A stretch of 64,000 nucleotides of DNA from Rhabdornis inornatus. Its lineage: Eukaryota > Chordata > Aves > Passeriformes > Rhabdornithidae. This document shows, one piece after another, positions 37,171-49,700 of the stretch. The notes below the pieces were generated by a model that had not been told where the DNA came from, searched no databases, and saw nothing but the letters and a program-made list of their open reading frames with translations. The DNA is taken from NCBI GenBank assembly GCA_013397075.1, contig VWZS01002406.1, forward strand, positions 434,001 to 498,000, read 5' to 3'. Made by a program: the position numbers and the translations under genes. Each line of letters opens with the position of its first letter. The stretch's first letter is position 1.

Positions 37171-39317
37171 TTGGTGCAAGTCAGAGGAGAGTTTAACTAT
37201 CCAGTGACTGCTTGAGCTGCTATGGAATAACACCTCCCAGAAAACAGAAGGCTCTAAAAAAAACTGAGGCAGCATTGTTTCAGCCTGTCAGAGACCATCT
37301 GAACATTTCAATTTGTTTCAAGTCTTACACTGGTCTGTTTCAGAAAGTAGAAGTAGTGTTGAAGCTTATTTTCCTTTTGAAAGGATTTCCTATCCCATGC
37401 CGGAAGGTTAAACACACCCATTCTTCCACGGTTCACTTAAAATTGTTTCTTACTGTACATCTGGGAAGGGGAAAACAGACCAAGATAGATATTGTTTCAG
37501 CCTCTCTGTTTCCCTCAGAAACAGCCCTGAATATCAAACAGGGCCCCTGCTGCCCTTTGAGTTCCTTATTATTTCAAATTCACCAAGTCTCTGCCAGTGG
37601 TGTGGGGACTGTACAACAGGGTAAGGCTTCTGTGGATATGTGTAATCTTTGCTTTCAGAGGGATGCTGGCATTTGAAGTGATTACAAGAGAGTGCCTCAG
37701 GCACTAGGTGAATGCTGTTCAAAACATTGACCATTTAGTCTGGAGATGAGCGAACTAAAGTGTATTTCATTCCTGCTGTGCAGAGTGGCCATCAGAAAGG
37801 GAAGGATATTTTCCCTCTCTCTCCTTTTAGTACGTTTCCTTCCCTCTGCTTAAGCTCTGCTGGGAATTCAGTATGGAGCTCAGAACTAAAATAATTGGAA
37901 GGATTCAGTAGGATTATATGCTCAGAAGCCACAATTCCCTCCATCAGACCTGCTGCCCAGCAGAGGAAATGCTGTCAGTTCTAGTGGCCATTGTATCCTC
38001 GCAGTGTGTTGCTGTTGGGTGTTCAGCACCACCTTCCAGTGTGCTCACCCCTTCATGCAAGAGGCTCGCACCTATATAAAGGGTGCTACAGTATCATGTT
38101 TTGGCAGAATATCTCTCAGGTATACTTTCCAGAAACACTTTGGTAGCTTTTGTATGGGGAGCTCTTTGTCCCCAGTACATTAATTATATCCTGGAAAATT
38201 TTCTGGGACGAATAAAACAGCATTCATGTGCTATCCATAAATGTGTACGTTATCTGAAGTATGCCAACTATTCAGTTCATTTATGGTTCTGATTTTATAT
38301 GAAGTGTCAGCCCATGAGTAGTGAGAACAAGTTTATTTTAATGTAGCTGATTACACAACACTGGAAGAAAAAGAATAGGCTGACGTTGCTCTTGCATAAA
38401 TTTTTTAGAAGAAATTTTCCCTTAGGACTAGTTTTCAAACTGTGAATAGCTTTAACAGACTCATATTTGAAAGAAGACAGCAGTGGGCTTATAAACAGAC
38501 TGATTTTTACGAATTACACAATTACTGGCAATGTAGGATTATTTCTCCCAGAGCACACGCATAGGTTAACGTAAGGCTGTCAGATGTAAATGTTATGAGG
38601 AATTCTTAATCCTCTGCTGACTATAAGGAGACTTCGTTCACAAATAGCTTCCTGCTATCCATACCCAGAGTGTGTTGCTGAACTACGTGCTAATAAACAC
38701 AAGGCAGAGGTATTTGTCAGACGAGCTCTCTTGCAGGCAAGCACTTAAAAAACAGACTTGACCAATCATGTAGAAAAACAATCATCAAACAAAAAAAAAA
38801 ATTCTTGGAGGTATAATGTAGGGAGGCACATAAGAGAGGCCTGCATGGATGATTTACCTGATTCCGACTTGTCAAATGAACACAATCATTCAGTTTTTTC
38901 ACATTGACCAGACATGCTCTGCAAGGTGTAACACTGGCTAAATGACAGTTCATCAAAATGCATGGGAAAGTTTAAAAAAAAAAAAAAAGTATTGGTTTGT
39001 CTGCTAGAATTCTCCCTACTCCCATGAATGTTACTAAGAAACTCAAGAATGTCTTCAAATACCATCTGTGAGAAATTTTGTCTCCCACCTGTGACTGAAA
39101 AGACAGAAACTGTCAAAGTTATTTATCACTAAAAGAAAAACAGGCATAATATTAAGGGTGAAACAGCATATGGGGTAAAGAGCATATATCTTTATGTTGT
39201 CTTTTGAAGCATTTATGGACAGATAAAAATGGTACACAGGATGGTATTGATTTGATCTGGCAGAACTTCAAATTTAATTTGTTTGGAGGAAAATGATGCC
39301 ATTACATAGGAAGGCAG

Positions 39318-39347
39318 TGGGGACCTGCAGAATGGGGACCTGCAGAA
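39318..39347 (+). repeat. 15-bp perfect tandem duplication
   Basis: TGGGGACCTGCAGAA occurs twice without a gap (39318-39332 and 39333-39347). It is probably a replication-slippage event in intron 6. Confidence 0.9.
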
Positions 39348-39904
39348 ACTTAATGTTATTTCCTTTAATTTAAATTCTCAGACACCTGTAGGTTCCCTTG
39401 TCCCTGGATAAGATGGGAATTATAAGTCTGTGCCTACAGTTGCAGAAATCTCTTGAGATAATTCTTCACCCAAGCAGGATTTTCTTGCTATTCAGTTCTA
39501 TGATTCAAACCCAACTCAGGTGAAATAGTAGAGAGCATCCAATAAGCACACAGTGAGCTGTGAAGGAAAGCTGCTCTGTGCCAGGAAAGTTGGTCACTTG
39601 TTTCAACACTGGACACAGGAAAAGCCACTTGTGATTTTTGTGATATTGTTTAGGGGATTTTGATTGTAGACACCAAAGTCTGTTGGCTAAATGCCCCAGT
39701 TTTCCAAAGATCTCATAATTTATACTCAGAGTTATTCTGCAGGCTTTTCCTTGGTTCTCTTACTGCTTTCAAACAAGTCTGCAAGAATTGAAAGCATGTT
39801 TGGGAAATGGGGCCAAAAAGATGTATCCCATCACTGTATCTAATTTATTAGGAGAAACTCCAGAGGAATGTTTTTATTGAATATTTGTTTCTGTACCTCC
39901 ACAG

Positions 39905-39975
39905 TATTAAAGAGACCTGTGACTGCTGATGAGCTCTTGATGCCTGGAGCCCCATATGTTAGAAAAACTTTTACG
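39905..39975 (+). CDS. DEPTOR: DEPTOR exon 7 (linker to PDZ domain)
   Basis: This 71-nt exon (phase 1 in, phase 0 out) encodes human-equivalent residues 310-332: LKRPVTADELLMPGAPYVRK then TFT. It joins the degron linker to the first strand of the PDZ domain. Human has TSEELLTPGAPYARK as recalled, so this part tolerates some change. The acceptor is CCTCCACAG and the donor GTATGT. The small size makes it easy to miss, but the phase match to exons 6 and 8 is exact. Confidence 0.97.
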
Positions 39976-40604
39976 GTATGTCTCCAGTATTCTTCTTTAT
40001 TTTCTGCATGTTATATGCATTGGCCAATCCAAACAGACATTTTCTGATGGGATAATTAGAGCTTATTTGTATTTGCTGAGGTTTATACTTTAAGATCTCA
40101 AACTCTGTTATCAATACTGACACAAATTTCAGGTCTGATTCGGCACTTGCTTATTCTGGCTTTATGCCAGTGTGATACTTAAAAGGGCTGTAAAATTAGA
40201 TTAAGCCAATAACATTAGTATTATACAAACTCATCTGGGCTTGGTGCTCTTGTTCTGCAGGAGTGGATCACCTACCCAAACTAAAGTTCTCTAGCAGGGT
40301 CTTTCTGTATGATGGGACAGAAAATTCAACTCACATATATTATTAGAGTCTTTCTTTAAAGACGTTCTTGAACCTAGTCATTGGAAGCATTGCTTTTACA
40401 GCCTCCTAGTTCAACAAAAAAACTTCATTAAAATCAAGAGGAAACATTTGGATAGAGCCTTTCCCATGAGTGACATAGCAGCCTGGACTCTACTGTGTGT
40501 TGGAAGTACAGAGATGTTGAAATTACATCTTGGACCATTTAGAAGTTGCCCCCTTGAATTTCATGGAGCTACTTGAAAGTGATCATGTCCTTTCCTCTTT
40601 CCAG
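39976..40604 (+). other. DEPTOR: DEPTOR intron 7 (629 bp)
   Basis: This is a short phase-0 intron with a GTATGT donor and a CCTCTTTCCAG acceptor. No other feature was recognised. Confidence 0.93.
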
Positions 40605-40709
40605 ATCGTTGGCGATGCCGTGGGCTGGGGCTTTGTGGTGCGGGGCAGCAAACCCTGCCACATCCAGGCTGTGGACCCTAGTGGGCCAGCAGCTGCAGCT
40701 GGGATGAAG
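40605..40709 (+). CDS. DEPTOR: DEPTOR exon 8 (PDZ domain, first half)
   Basis: The 105-nt phase-0 exon encodes human-equivalent residues 333-367: IVGDAVGWGFVVRGSKPCHI, QAVDPSGPAAAAGMK. GWGFVV takes the place of the GLGF carboxylate-binding loop of canonical PDZ domains. The DPSGPAAAAGMK segment corresponds to the usual GPAxxAGL turn of the fold. The protein sequence equals the human one as I recall it. The PDZ domain is the part that contacts the mTOR FAT region. The donor is GTGGGT. If the intron were not spliced, translation would run 16 codons further to a TGA at 40758. Confidence 0.98.
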
Positions 40710-43700
40710 GTGGGTTCTCAAAATGGGGTGATTTCCCAGGGAAATTGTGCTGCTCAGTGAAGGTCTTGGGCTGCCTGTATATGGGGAGGGAGAGGTGCTT
40801 TTGTTTCCAGTGTTGAGTGCCTTTGTCTCAGTTTCAGACATTTGTGCATGGTGTGTTCTGTTGTCTTTAAACCCCCTCCTATTTGTTTTCTTTTGTCCTT
40901 TGGATTCTTGAAGTCTCTTTTTCACATGAGACTCGATTATCCTTTTCAAGTTGCTTTCTTGACCTTTTCCTTTTTTGAGGTGGGTTTTTCTTCACGTGGT
41001 TGGCTGGTTTTGGTGCTGGTGGTGTTCTTATTTTTTGATGGATTTTTTTTTTATTTTCTTAATTTTCATGTCTTTTTTCAACTCTGCACAATTTTAGCTT
41101 CCCTCTTTACTTTCCAGTTTATGTGATTACTGGTATGCACCTTCTGGACTTTGCCTGTATAGGAACAAAGTTAGACATACCTAGCAAAAGTGAAGCTAGC
41201 ATAGCCCATTGTTCAGTGTAAAGCAGTTAAGATTCGAGACAATTTGGGTGATACAATAGATGATACTTTCATAAAGGGCTGAAATAGCTTCGTAAGTGAT
41301 TTGAGAATCAATAAATACACATTCCACTTTTAGCTTTTGCACTGCAATGCAGATCCCATTGACTTACCTGTGGGCTTGGATCACATCCTGCATGTATCTG
41401 TGAATTAATCTCTGCCTTGTACAAAGAGAAAAACAAAGACGAAGTATTATATTAAGTACAGATAAAAGCAAGAAAATTAAGTTAGCTGCAACACCTGCTC
41501 CAATGGCCAGAAAGATTAAACTACCCATTTATGCCATGCTTTATTGTATGGCAGTACCACAGATGAGGGTTTCAGGTGTATTCCACATGTACCCCAGTTT
41601 GCCATGAATTTTGCCCAACCTTCTAATTCGTCTCTCTTTCCCATCACAGTTGTCTCTCACCTGTCTATTCACACCCAGCGCGCTAGAGGCCACAGCTCCA
41701 GGGATGCACATCCTGCCTGCCGCACGGTGCCAGACCTGCCATGGGACCCTCCTTAGCAAGTGCAGGACAGGGGTTTCTGCTCTCTGGCTGCTGATTCTAT
41801 TTTTAAATTGAACTTTCAAGAACATACTGTCTTTGAAACTTTTTTTTTTTTTAGTACAGGTAGGCAAAACCCCTGGGACAGGGAATGGCAGCTGCAGAGC
41901 TTATTGGTGCATGCAGCACCCAGACACAACCTGCTGTCAAAGAAGCTTGAGTTCTGAGGGAGCTGGAATTTTTTTAGTATGTTTTATACAACACCTAAAT
42001 ATAATATACAGTTACAATTTTTGTATGAAAAGTGTAATTTTCAAGTGATGATCGTGCCTAAAATTTAAAGCGCCGAAATTTAAAAATAATGTATTAATGC
42101 ACGTGTATATATTCTAGATCCTGAAATTGGCAGTTTAGTATTTTACAGCACCTTTTATTCTCTGAATATAGAAGCTAGCAGTACAGTGGAGCAATTCTGA
42201 AACCTGACTTGTGAAAACAACACTGTGGTGTCATATGTGTAATCCCATGGGGTTGCAGAGGTCTACCTGAACCATGCAAGATTATAGAATATATAGCAAA
42301 ATAGTTCACTGTCCTGAGAGGAACAAACAGTGCTGTAAAACTGGAATATATTGCCTTGATTTTACAGAAGGACAGATCTGATTATTTTCAAAGCTGTTAT
42401 CTTTATATGAATTGTTTTTTCAGAGCAGAATTGCATATAAAAATTTGTGTATGAGATGGGCCCCTCTTTAGACACAAAAATTGTTGCCCCATATTTGGAA
42501 ATGCTGAATACCTTTAGCCAAGTGAAGAGATGATGCTTTTCTTTGTAAATAAGGGCTTTTGTTAGATGTTCCCATGGCAATAAGTATGTAAATCATAGTG
42601 TGGTACTTGAAATTTTAAAAAAATCTATGTCAGTTAATCCATCTGTTTACAGAACTCCTCAATCTGGAAAATTTAAAGAAATCAAATGACAGGCTTTAGA
42701 TGACAGCTCCTTGAAATTAAGCATTCCCCTGTGTGGAAGCTGCAGGAAGGGCACTTTGGAAACAGGCTGTTGGGCACGGTGACTTTTGGTGGGCTGGTGC
42801 AAGAGGCTTTTGTCTGCAAAAAGAGTAAGCGCAAAGAAGTGCTAACAAGGAAAGTTGGCTATGATCAAAAGGGCAAGAATTTGAAGAAGAGCCAAGACTT
42901 GGCGTTGCAGTTTGTAGAAGAGTTCTTGGCAGTAGCAGCAGGGATTTTCCTCCTAAGAAGATGCATCCACTATAATTATTTTTAGAATGTCTTCATTTGT
43001 AAAGCTTGTGATTTTGCACTTGCCTGTTTTGGAGGGCACTATTTTCCTGTCTTTGCATTATGCTGGACATCCTGTTGAGAGAGGACTGCTGCCTACAGTC
43101 TCATTGTAGGACTTTGGTTTGTGCATTTAAAATTCTACCATGTTTCACAGAAAGCAGTAAACATTACAGGCTTAACCTACCTGCTAGACTTACTGATGGC
43201 TTGCTTTCAGTTTGAGCTTGTCTAGGCTCTTGGCCTGCTCCAAAGTGCTGTGAGTTGGGAGTCTGAGTGGAAAACTCAGTGAGCTCAGGACAGAGCTCTG
43301 ACTGCCCGCAGTGGCTGTGGCTGGGACACGTGGGCTCTGTCACACGTGTACCTCAGCCTGGCAGCACTTGCCATCTCCTTACGTGTGACATCCTCTTCTG
43401 GGGGAATTTTCTGACAATTTGTTTCTGACAAAAGCCCTAATAACATGATCTGCTGAAGATGTGTGAGAGGCTGTAAGCTTTAGGACTTGATACCTCTCTC
43501 AGGTGTGAAGCTGAGAAAATAGTTCAATAAATATCTAATCAATTAGCTTTATCAAAGTATTTTTGGTTTGCTGAAGTGTGTTTGCCTGTGACAGCATTGT
43601 GAGGAGAGTGGTTGCTGTAAGTGCATTAACAAGTGAGAGCTGGAGGCAATGCGAGGCTATGACAGGAGTCAGTGTTGTGATGCGTTCTTCTAAGTTATTT

Positions 43701-46700
43701 GCAGCTCTCTTTAGCCGTCTGCTGTCCTCAGCAGTGCCGACAGGAACAGCAGGATTTTGAAGTTCCCAGGTTGCTTTAATATTTGTTATTGACTGAAAAG
43801 TCTGGTTCTCTGCACATGACACTGCTACATATTGCCAGCTGTTGTCAGTAAAACTAATTTTCTTTTTTTTTCAGTGATTTATTCTGTAAGTTAATTTCTG
43901 TTTTTAAGGTGCAAATATTTTTTGAAAAGTTACAACTTGGCTTCCAACTAGTGACTTAAATTATGCATCACATTGTTATTTAGTGTGACATAACTGCAAC
44001 AGAGTGTGATGGAACAAGCAGACCTAGCTAAGTATGAGGCTTGTGAGAGAGACAGATTAATCACTCATTTTGCTGATCATCTGTTCTTCCTATTGGCTGG
44101 AGAAACCAGTGCCCTACTCAAACTGTTAAAAGAAAGCTATCTGATTCCTTAAACTGATTCTTAGCAAATTAGTATTTTTAGCTGTTACACCTAAGGTCCT
44201 CAAATCATACAAATTGCCAATGGCTGTTTAAGCTTTTCAAGCCTAGTTTAAGCTTTTTCATTTCAGCAGCAGGGAGTTTGAAGGACCACGTGGTGTCACT
44301 GGTACCAATGCCTTCTATTTGGAGCTCAGCTTGGGAACTGTAATGTGCAGCCAGGACCCTTTCAGCCTGGTTCTGCTCTCCTGATCTCTAAAAGCTGGCA
44401 CAGGGAGGAGATCAGCTTTATAAAGTTTCTGCTTGTGCATTTGTCTTCTGCATTCACAAATGATTATTTCAGGTCCAGTTTCTCAAATGATTTCACTAGC
44501 AGAATAAGAACCAACTCTCAAGTGTAGTTGAGTTGCCACTGTATCAAGAAGCCAATGGATGTCACTTTATCAAGATCATCAAGCCCATTTCATGCAATCA
44601 AAGGAACATCTGTAGTATCTGATTAGTCCAAAGAATTCAAGTGTTGCCACAATAACAACATATTACAGATTTGTAACATGGAAGACTAAAAGGCACACAT
44701 TTCAAGTGTCCAGTGGGGTGAAAACCAACCCCAAACCATGTGATGTCAGAGGAATTGCCAATGCCTTGTATTCCTGCAGTTGGAAGAAATTTGAACAATG
44801 AGATTCTTGTGAAGTTGAATGTACTTCAAGCTGCAGAGAAACACAAAACCCGTTTGATGGTCCTTGCCAACCTGACCTCAAACATGAGGATTGCATAACT
44901 GGCAAGCAAGATAAGTCAGTCTAAAAATCCTTAAAAAAACCCTTTCCCTAGGAAAAGGTATCCCAAGTACAATTTCCAGTCTTTTACAGGATAGTGGGAA
45001 AGGTAGAGAGAGAAGCATGGATATTGTAAGCGAGAAACTTCTTTGTAACTCCTAAGGGCACCCTAGTGGGAGCTTGAAAACTGGGATTTATATTGTATCA
45101 ATAAGGAACAAGGTACATGCCTCCATTTACCCCTCTCCATGAAGTTTAGGATAAAGAACATACTTCAATGTTTGATGCTGGGCCACTAGCCCTTCAAAGC
45201 ACTCCAAGGATGCTTCAGTGCTAATTGAAGGTATCTGAAGGGTACTTTCATTTTTTCATGGAATTGAACTTTAAATGAGAAGATGGAGTAGGCTTGGATA
45301 AATATTTATGCTGTGCACTAGCATATGGTGTTGTTGAAGCAGATGCAAATCAGTCTTAGAATTCGTATCTTATACCAACATGTTGCTAATTGTAGAAGAG
45401 CATAAATTACATGAATTGCCATCTGTTTTCAATTACAGCATGAAAACACTGGGGCAGGTTGGGATTTTCCTTTAGCTCTGTTATCAGCTCGCTGCCGAAT
45501 TCGATAATTACATTAGAGTGAGTTGAGAATGGATGTATTTGGTAATGTGAGCACTCAGAAAAAGTTGCTGACAAACTGCTTTCATAGCTTGTCCATAAAT
45601 AGAGAAGCAGCAGAGCTAAACATGCATAGTACTACCCGCAATGAATGCCACTGCTGTAGGGCTTGAATATAAATGTATATATAAGTTTCAAACACATCTA
45701 TGTAAGTGCTTCATTTTCTGATAGTATTTAATTATAAACTATAATATAAAGGTCCATTCTCCTCCACAGAAATATGGAAGCTGTATTCAAACATCTATGA
45801 CTTCAGAAAAATCTATTTCTAAGAACATCTAATTTTTTTACCATAAAATCAGTCTGGTTTTGCAAAACCAAAGAAAATTCAAAGATCTTTTTCGCTCTGT
45901 CTTTCATTTTATGCAGCAGTAACCATGACCTCAGATTTTATCTGCTGTTGTCCATCATGGAGATTGGAGAGTGATCCACTAGGTAGCTGGGTCTGGGACT
46001 GTGTTTGCTTCAGTGTATCATGAGCCTGTGTTCTTCTGACATAAAAATGACTAAAGAATCAGCCACCTTTATCTTGTACTAGAGACCAGGTGCATGCTGT
46101 GACTATGTGGCACTGTTCTATGATAAAGAAATCAAAAGTTGGCGTGTGAAAAGTCGCATACTGAGGTATGAGGGGAACGACCCCCTCCCAAGCAGTTGGG
46201 AACATTGACACAAACGTCATGCCAGCAGGATGTGAACTGCAAACTGCACACACAAAAGGAAACAGAGAAAAAATATTTTTATGATTGTCAGACCTGGTTT
46301 TGAGCAACAAGATCCACATTGCTCATTATAGAGAAAGGAATTAAGACAGTGGGAATTCCCGGGTGAAGTATAACAATAGTGAGCTCAACTTTTTGAGTCT
46401 AAATGTCACCTTTAACGTCTTACTCCCCCACCAAACTTACAGGACACAGGTTTAACAAGGTTTTACTTGCTTATCCCAGGCCTAAATTTTGGCCTGCAGA
46501 GCAGTATTAGGTTTCCAATGCCTCTGTGTGATTTTTCCTAAAGACTCTTTTAACAGAGAGAGTTTTACTGGGCAATAAAATAACTTTTTTTCTCTTTATA
46601 ACAACTGAAACCTTATGTGAGTACAGCAAGTTTCATAATATCTCAGAGCTCTTTTTTCTGCATTCACAGCAGTATAGTTGACATTAAAATTGAACTTGTT

Positions 46701-49700
46701 TGTAGGCCAGTCACCTAAAATGCTGTTGGGCAAGTACACCACTGTACTTATGTCTATACGTTGGCTCCTTCTCATCAATAAAAATACAAATACAAAAAAA
46801 AATTCTGTAGCTTAATTATTGGAGATCAGTGAATTTTCTAAATTTAGTCATGTTATTTTAATAAATTATAGTTTTAAAACTTCTTTTCAAGTAAGCCGTG
46901 TTTTATGACAGGCTAACCCAGATATCTGAACACCCTGCCTTTATGAAAGCGTTTTCTTGATTTTTTCTGGAGTCTTACAGCTGTAACCATTCAGAAAGAG
47001 AGACAGCAGCACTGTAAAACAGGGTTGTGCTTGTGTTTTGATAAAACTTCCAAGTTCCTGTGTGGTCTATAGGCCATTGAATGGTGAGATCTAGTGCCTG
47101 ACGGAACAGCTGGGATTTCACCCATGCTCGAGGTGTCACAGACTATTATTGCAGGTCACTCCCAGGTAGTCCAGGCTCTCTAAAGAAAGTACTGTCATCT
47201 GAAAAACTGATCTGCAGAATGCCTGAAATCTTTAAAAGGTTATCCTAAGTGTCTGCAAAAAAGACATAGAATTAGAGGCCACTACAGCAAAAAGCTCATT
47301 TTGAACTACTTTTGCTCTCAACTGAGGATGAAAAGCATTTTGTATTACTTGGTTGAGTTGCAGTACTCATTTCAGTTGATGTCTTGGAGAGTTCCTCAGA
47401 TGCTGTTGGTTTTACAAGTCCATGGCTATCTCAGCTCTCTGCCCTGAGCACTCCAAGGATGCTGTTGCTCCCCAGCTGCTGCTCTACAGACTCTTCCCTG
47501 CACTTCTCAGTCTCTTCGTCTCTTGTTGCTGCTCAAGACACAAAGTGGCTTCCTTTCATGGTATAAGCGAATGATTCGGGAGGCATGTTGCATTAAAGCC
47601 AAGGCTCTGTTTAGCTAGCCAAACACATGGAAAAACAATTGCACTTTTGTCTGTGCAAACAGAGAGCAGCTGTTTGTCTCAAACAGCGCAGACTGTTCCT
47701 GCTCATGACACGCTGGATACCGAGGGTGCTGAGGGTGCCTTGCCTGAGCCTGTCTGCCCCTGTAATTCCCTTGCTCGCACTTAGTGACTGTTTTTAACCA
47801 ATATGGGACTTAAATGAACTGCAGTTCAGCATAATTATATTTGACCATGTAGGTAAACTGATACATAGTTTTAAAGTTCTTTTTTCGTTATGTGTGGTTT
47901 GGTTTTACAGATATACCAGAAAAAAAAAAGACACCAAAAGGTCAACCCAAGCATTAAAAGAAATTATTTCTGGGCTCAGACTCTGTGTTCTTCTGACACT
48001 GATGCAGTATTTTACCCAGAGCCATCTTTAGCCATTTGAGTTATTTAACATTTTCAGAACTGTTCTGTGGTAGGTATCAAATTGCACTATACAATAAAAA
48101 TGCTTATAAAGTTAGACATGCAGTCACTGGTTTGCTTTCCTGATGTGGCCCAGCCTGGCTTAGCTTTACCTGTGGGTATTTCTCACTGGGACTCACATTA
48201 AGTCAGTGATTTTACACACCAATTCCCAATTAGGGCCATGAAAAGCAGTGACCTATATTCCCCTATTCCATATTTATGGATGATTTGTGTTTCAGGGTGT
48301 TAGGTTCTTATGTTATTACTCTCCAGATATGTACAGATAGTGTTAATTTACCTTTCTGAATAATTCCTGTTCGCTGTGTCGGTGTTTGCCTGACCACTCA
48401 GTTGATCTGTCAGCGAAACTCCACTGCTTGCAGAGTTGAGACTTGTGCAGCCCAAAAGAGTCGCCCTCCAAAGCGAGGGTTGTTCTCAGGGGCTCTTAGG
48501 TCAGCTCTTCCTCCTCTAAGTTGTCCACTCTGTTTGTGGAGTTTGTCCAGCAATGGTTTAATTCTCTTCCTGGCGAAGAAAAAAGGACTTGAATTCCCAC
48601 AGATTCTCATCATTTGGAAGGGAGGAAGAGGGGGAGAAACTATCTGAATCAATGATGAAGCCCTTGAGAATCTATGACTTTTTATATTATGTGACTTACT
48701 GTAGTATGTTATAAAATAGATATTACTTTATCACATACTTCATGCTTTTTTTTTTTTTTGTTATGCAGTTTATAATTATGTTGTTTAATTCCTGTTGGGT
48801 TTTTTTTCAGTTGGAGACCAATTTGTTTGGAATACTATAAAAAATGCAGCCTCTTTTTTAAAAATGAAAGAAGTATGTAATACACATGTAATGAAAGTGT
48901 GTAATGGAGCCTTGCTCAGGCAAAACATCCGCACCACTCTGCAGTCACAGACCAAGATGGAGCACAAGAATTATGAACTTATATTTTAATTCTGTAAATG
49001 GAGTTCATTTTCTCTGCTATGAGTTGTACTGTGCTCTGCTGGTACCCAGTTTCTAGCCCCCTGATGGAACAGTGGGACAATCTCACACTGGTGTGAAGAG
49101 TGAACAAGGAACACATCTCTCAAGAGACAAAATCTCTTTTTTATGCAAAGCCTGGATACTTGCCTACTCCCACACCACCCACTCAACATCCAATTACACT
49201 TTCACTAGAGATATTTACAGAACTGAACACACATCTGCAATTTATTCTGCTCCATCCAGTAACCTCAGTTTTGGAGGAAAGGCCATGGTATGATTTTTTA
49301 GCCTTCTGGACACATGCAGTTGGTTGTGAATTGTAAGGTTCCAGCTTTACTTTACTAATCCTATCAAGATTGCATGAACTCTTTCAAAAAAACAATACCA
49401 AAGATAAAAATCTAACTGGAAACACAACTTCTAGGAGCTCTGATTTTCATCTCTTTTCCTCATTCCGTTGTGACAGTGTAAAGCTTAGCAGAGTGAGAGC
49501 AAAAAATTCAGTGCTGCCTGTGTTTGCTTTTATGTAGAAGCTAGTCTTAGGTCTTAGGGTCTTCTGTGGTACCACGTTCAGCATCTCTGTAGCCTGGGCT
49601 CTTTGCTGAGCATGGGGATTCCTTTGCTTTATGGCTATGGGTGACCTATTAAAATAGAGAAATCCTGTACCAGCATAAATGCAGGCTGCATGTGTAAGTG

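Larger units (their letters stand above)
36820..39904 (+). other. DEPTOR: DEPTOR intron 6 (3.1 kb)
   Basis: The donor is GTGAGC and the acceptor TACCTCCACAG. It contains an old CR1-like relic at about 36950-37170, a 15-bp tandem duplication (TGGGGACCTGCAGAA twice, 39318-39347) and a poly-A run near 38973-38988. A 154-codon open frame at 37212-37676 resembles no known protein and I treat it as chance. Confidence 0.88.

Noticed and set aside
37212..37676. 154-codon open frame on the + strand in intron 6
   Set aside because: No known protein is recognised, its composition is that of intron sequence, and no acceptor/donor pair fits the DEPTOR frame.
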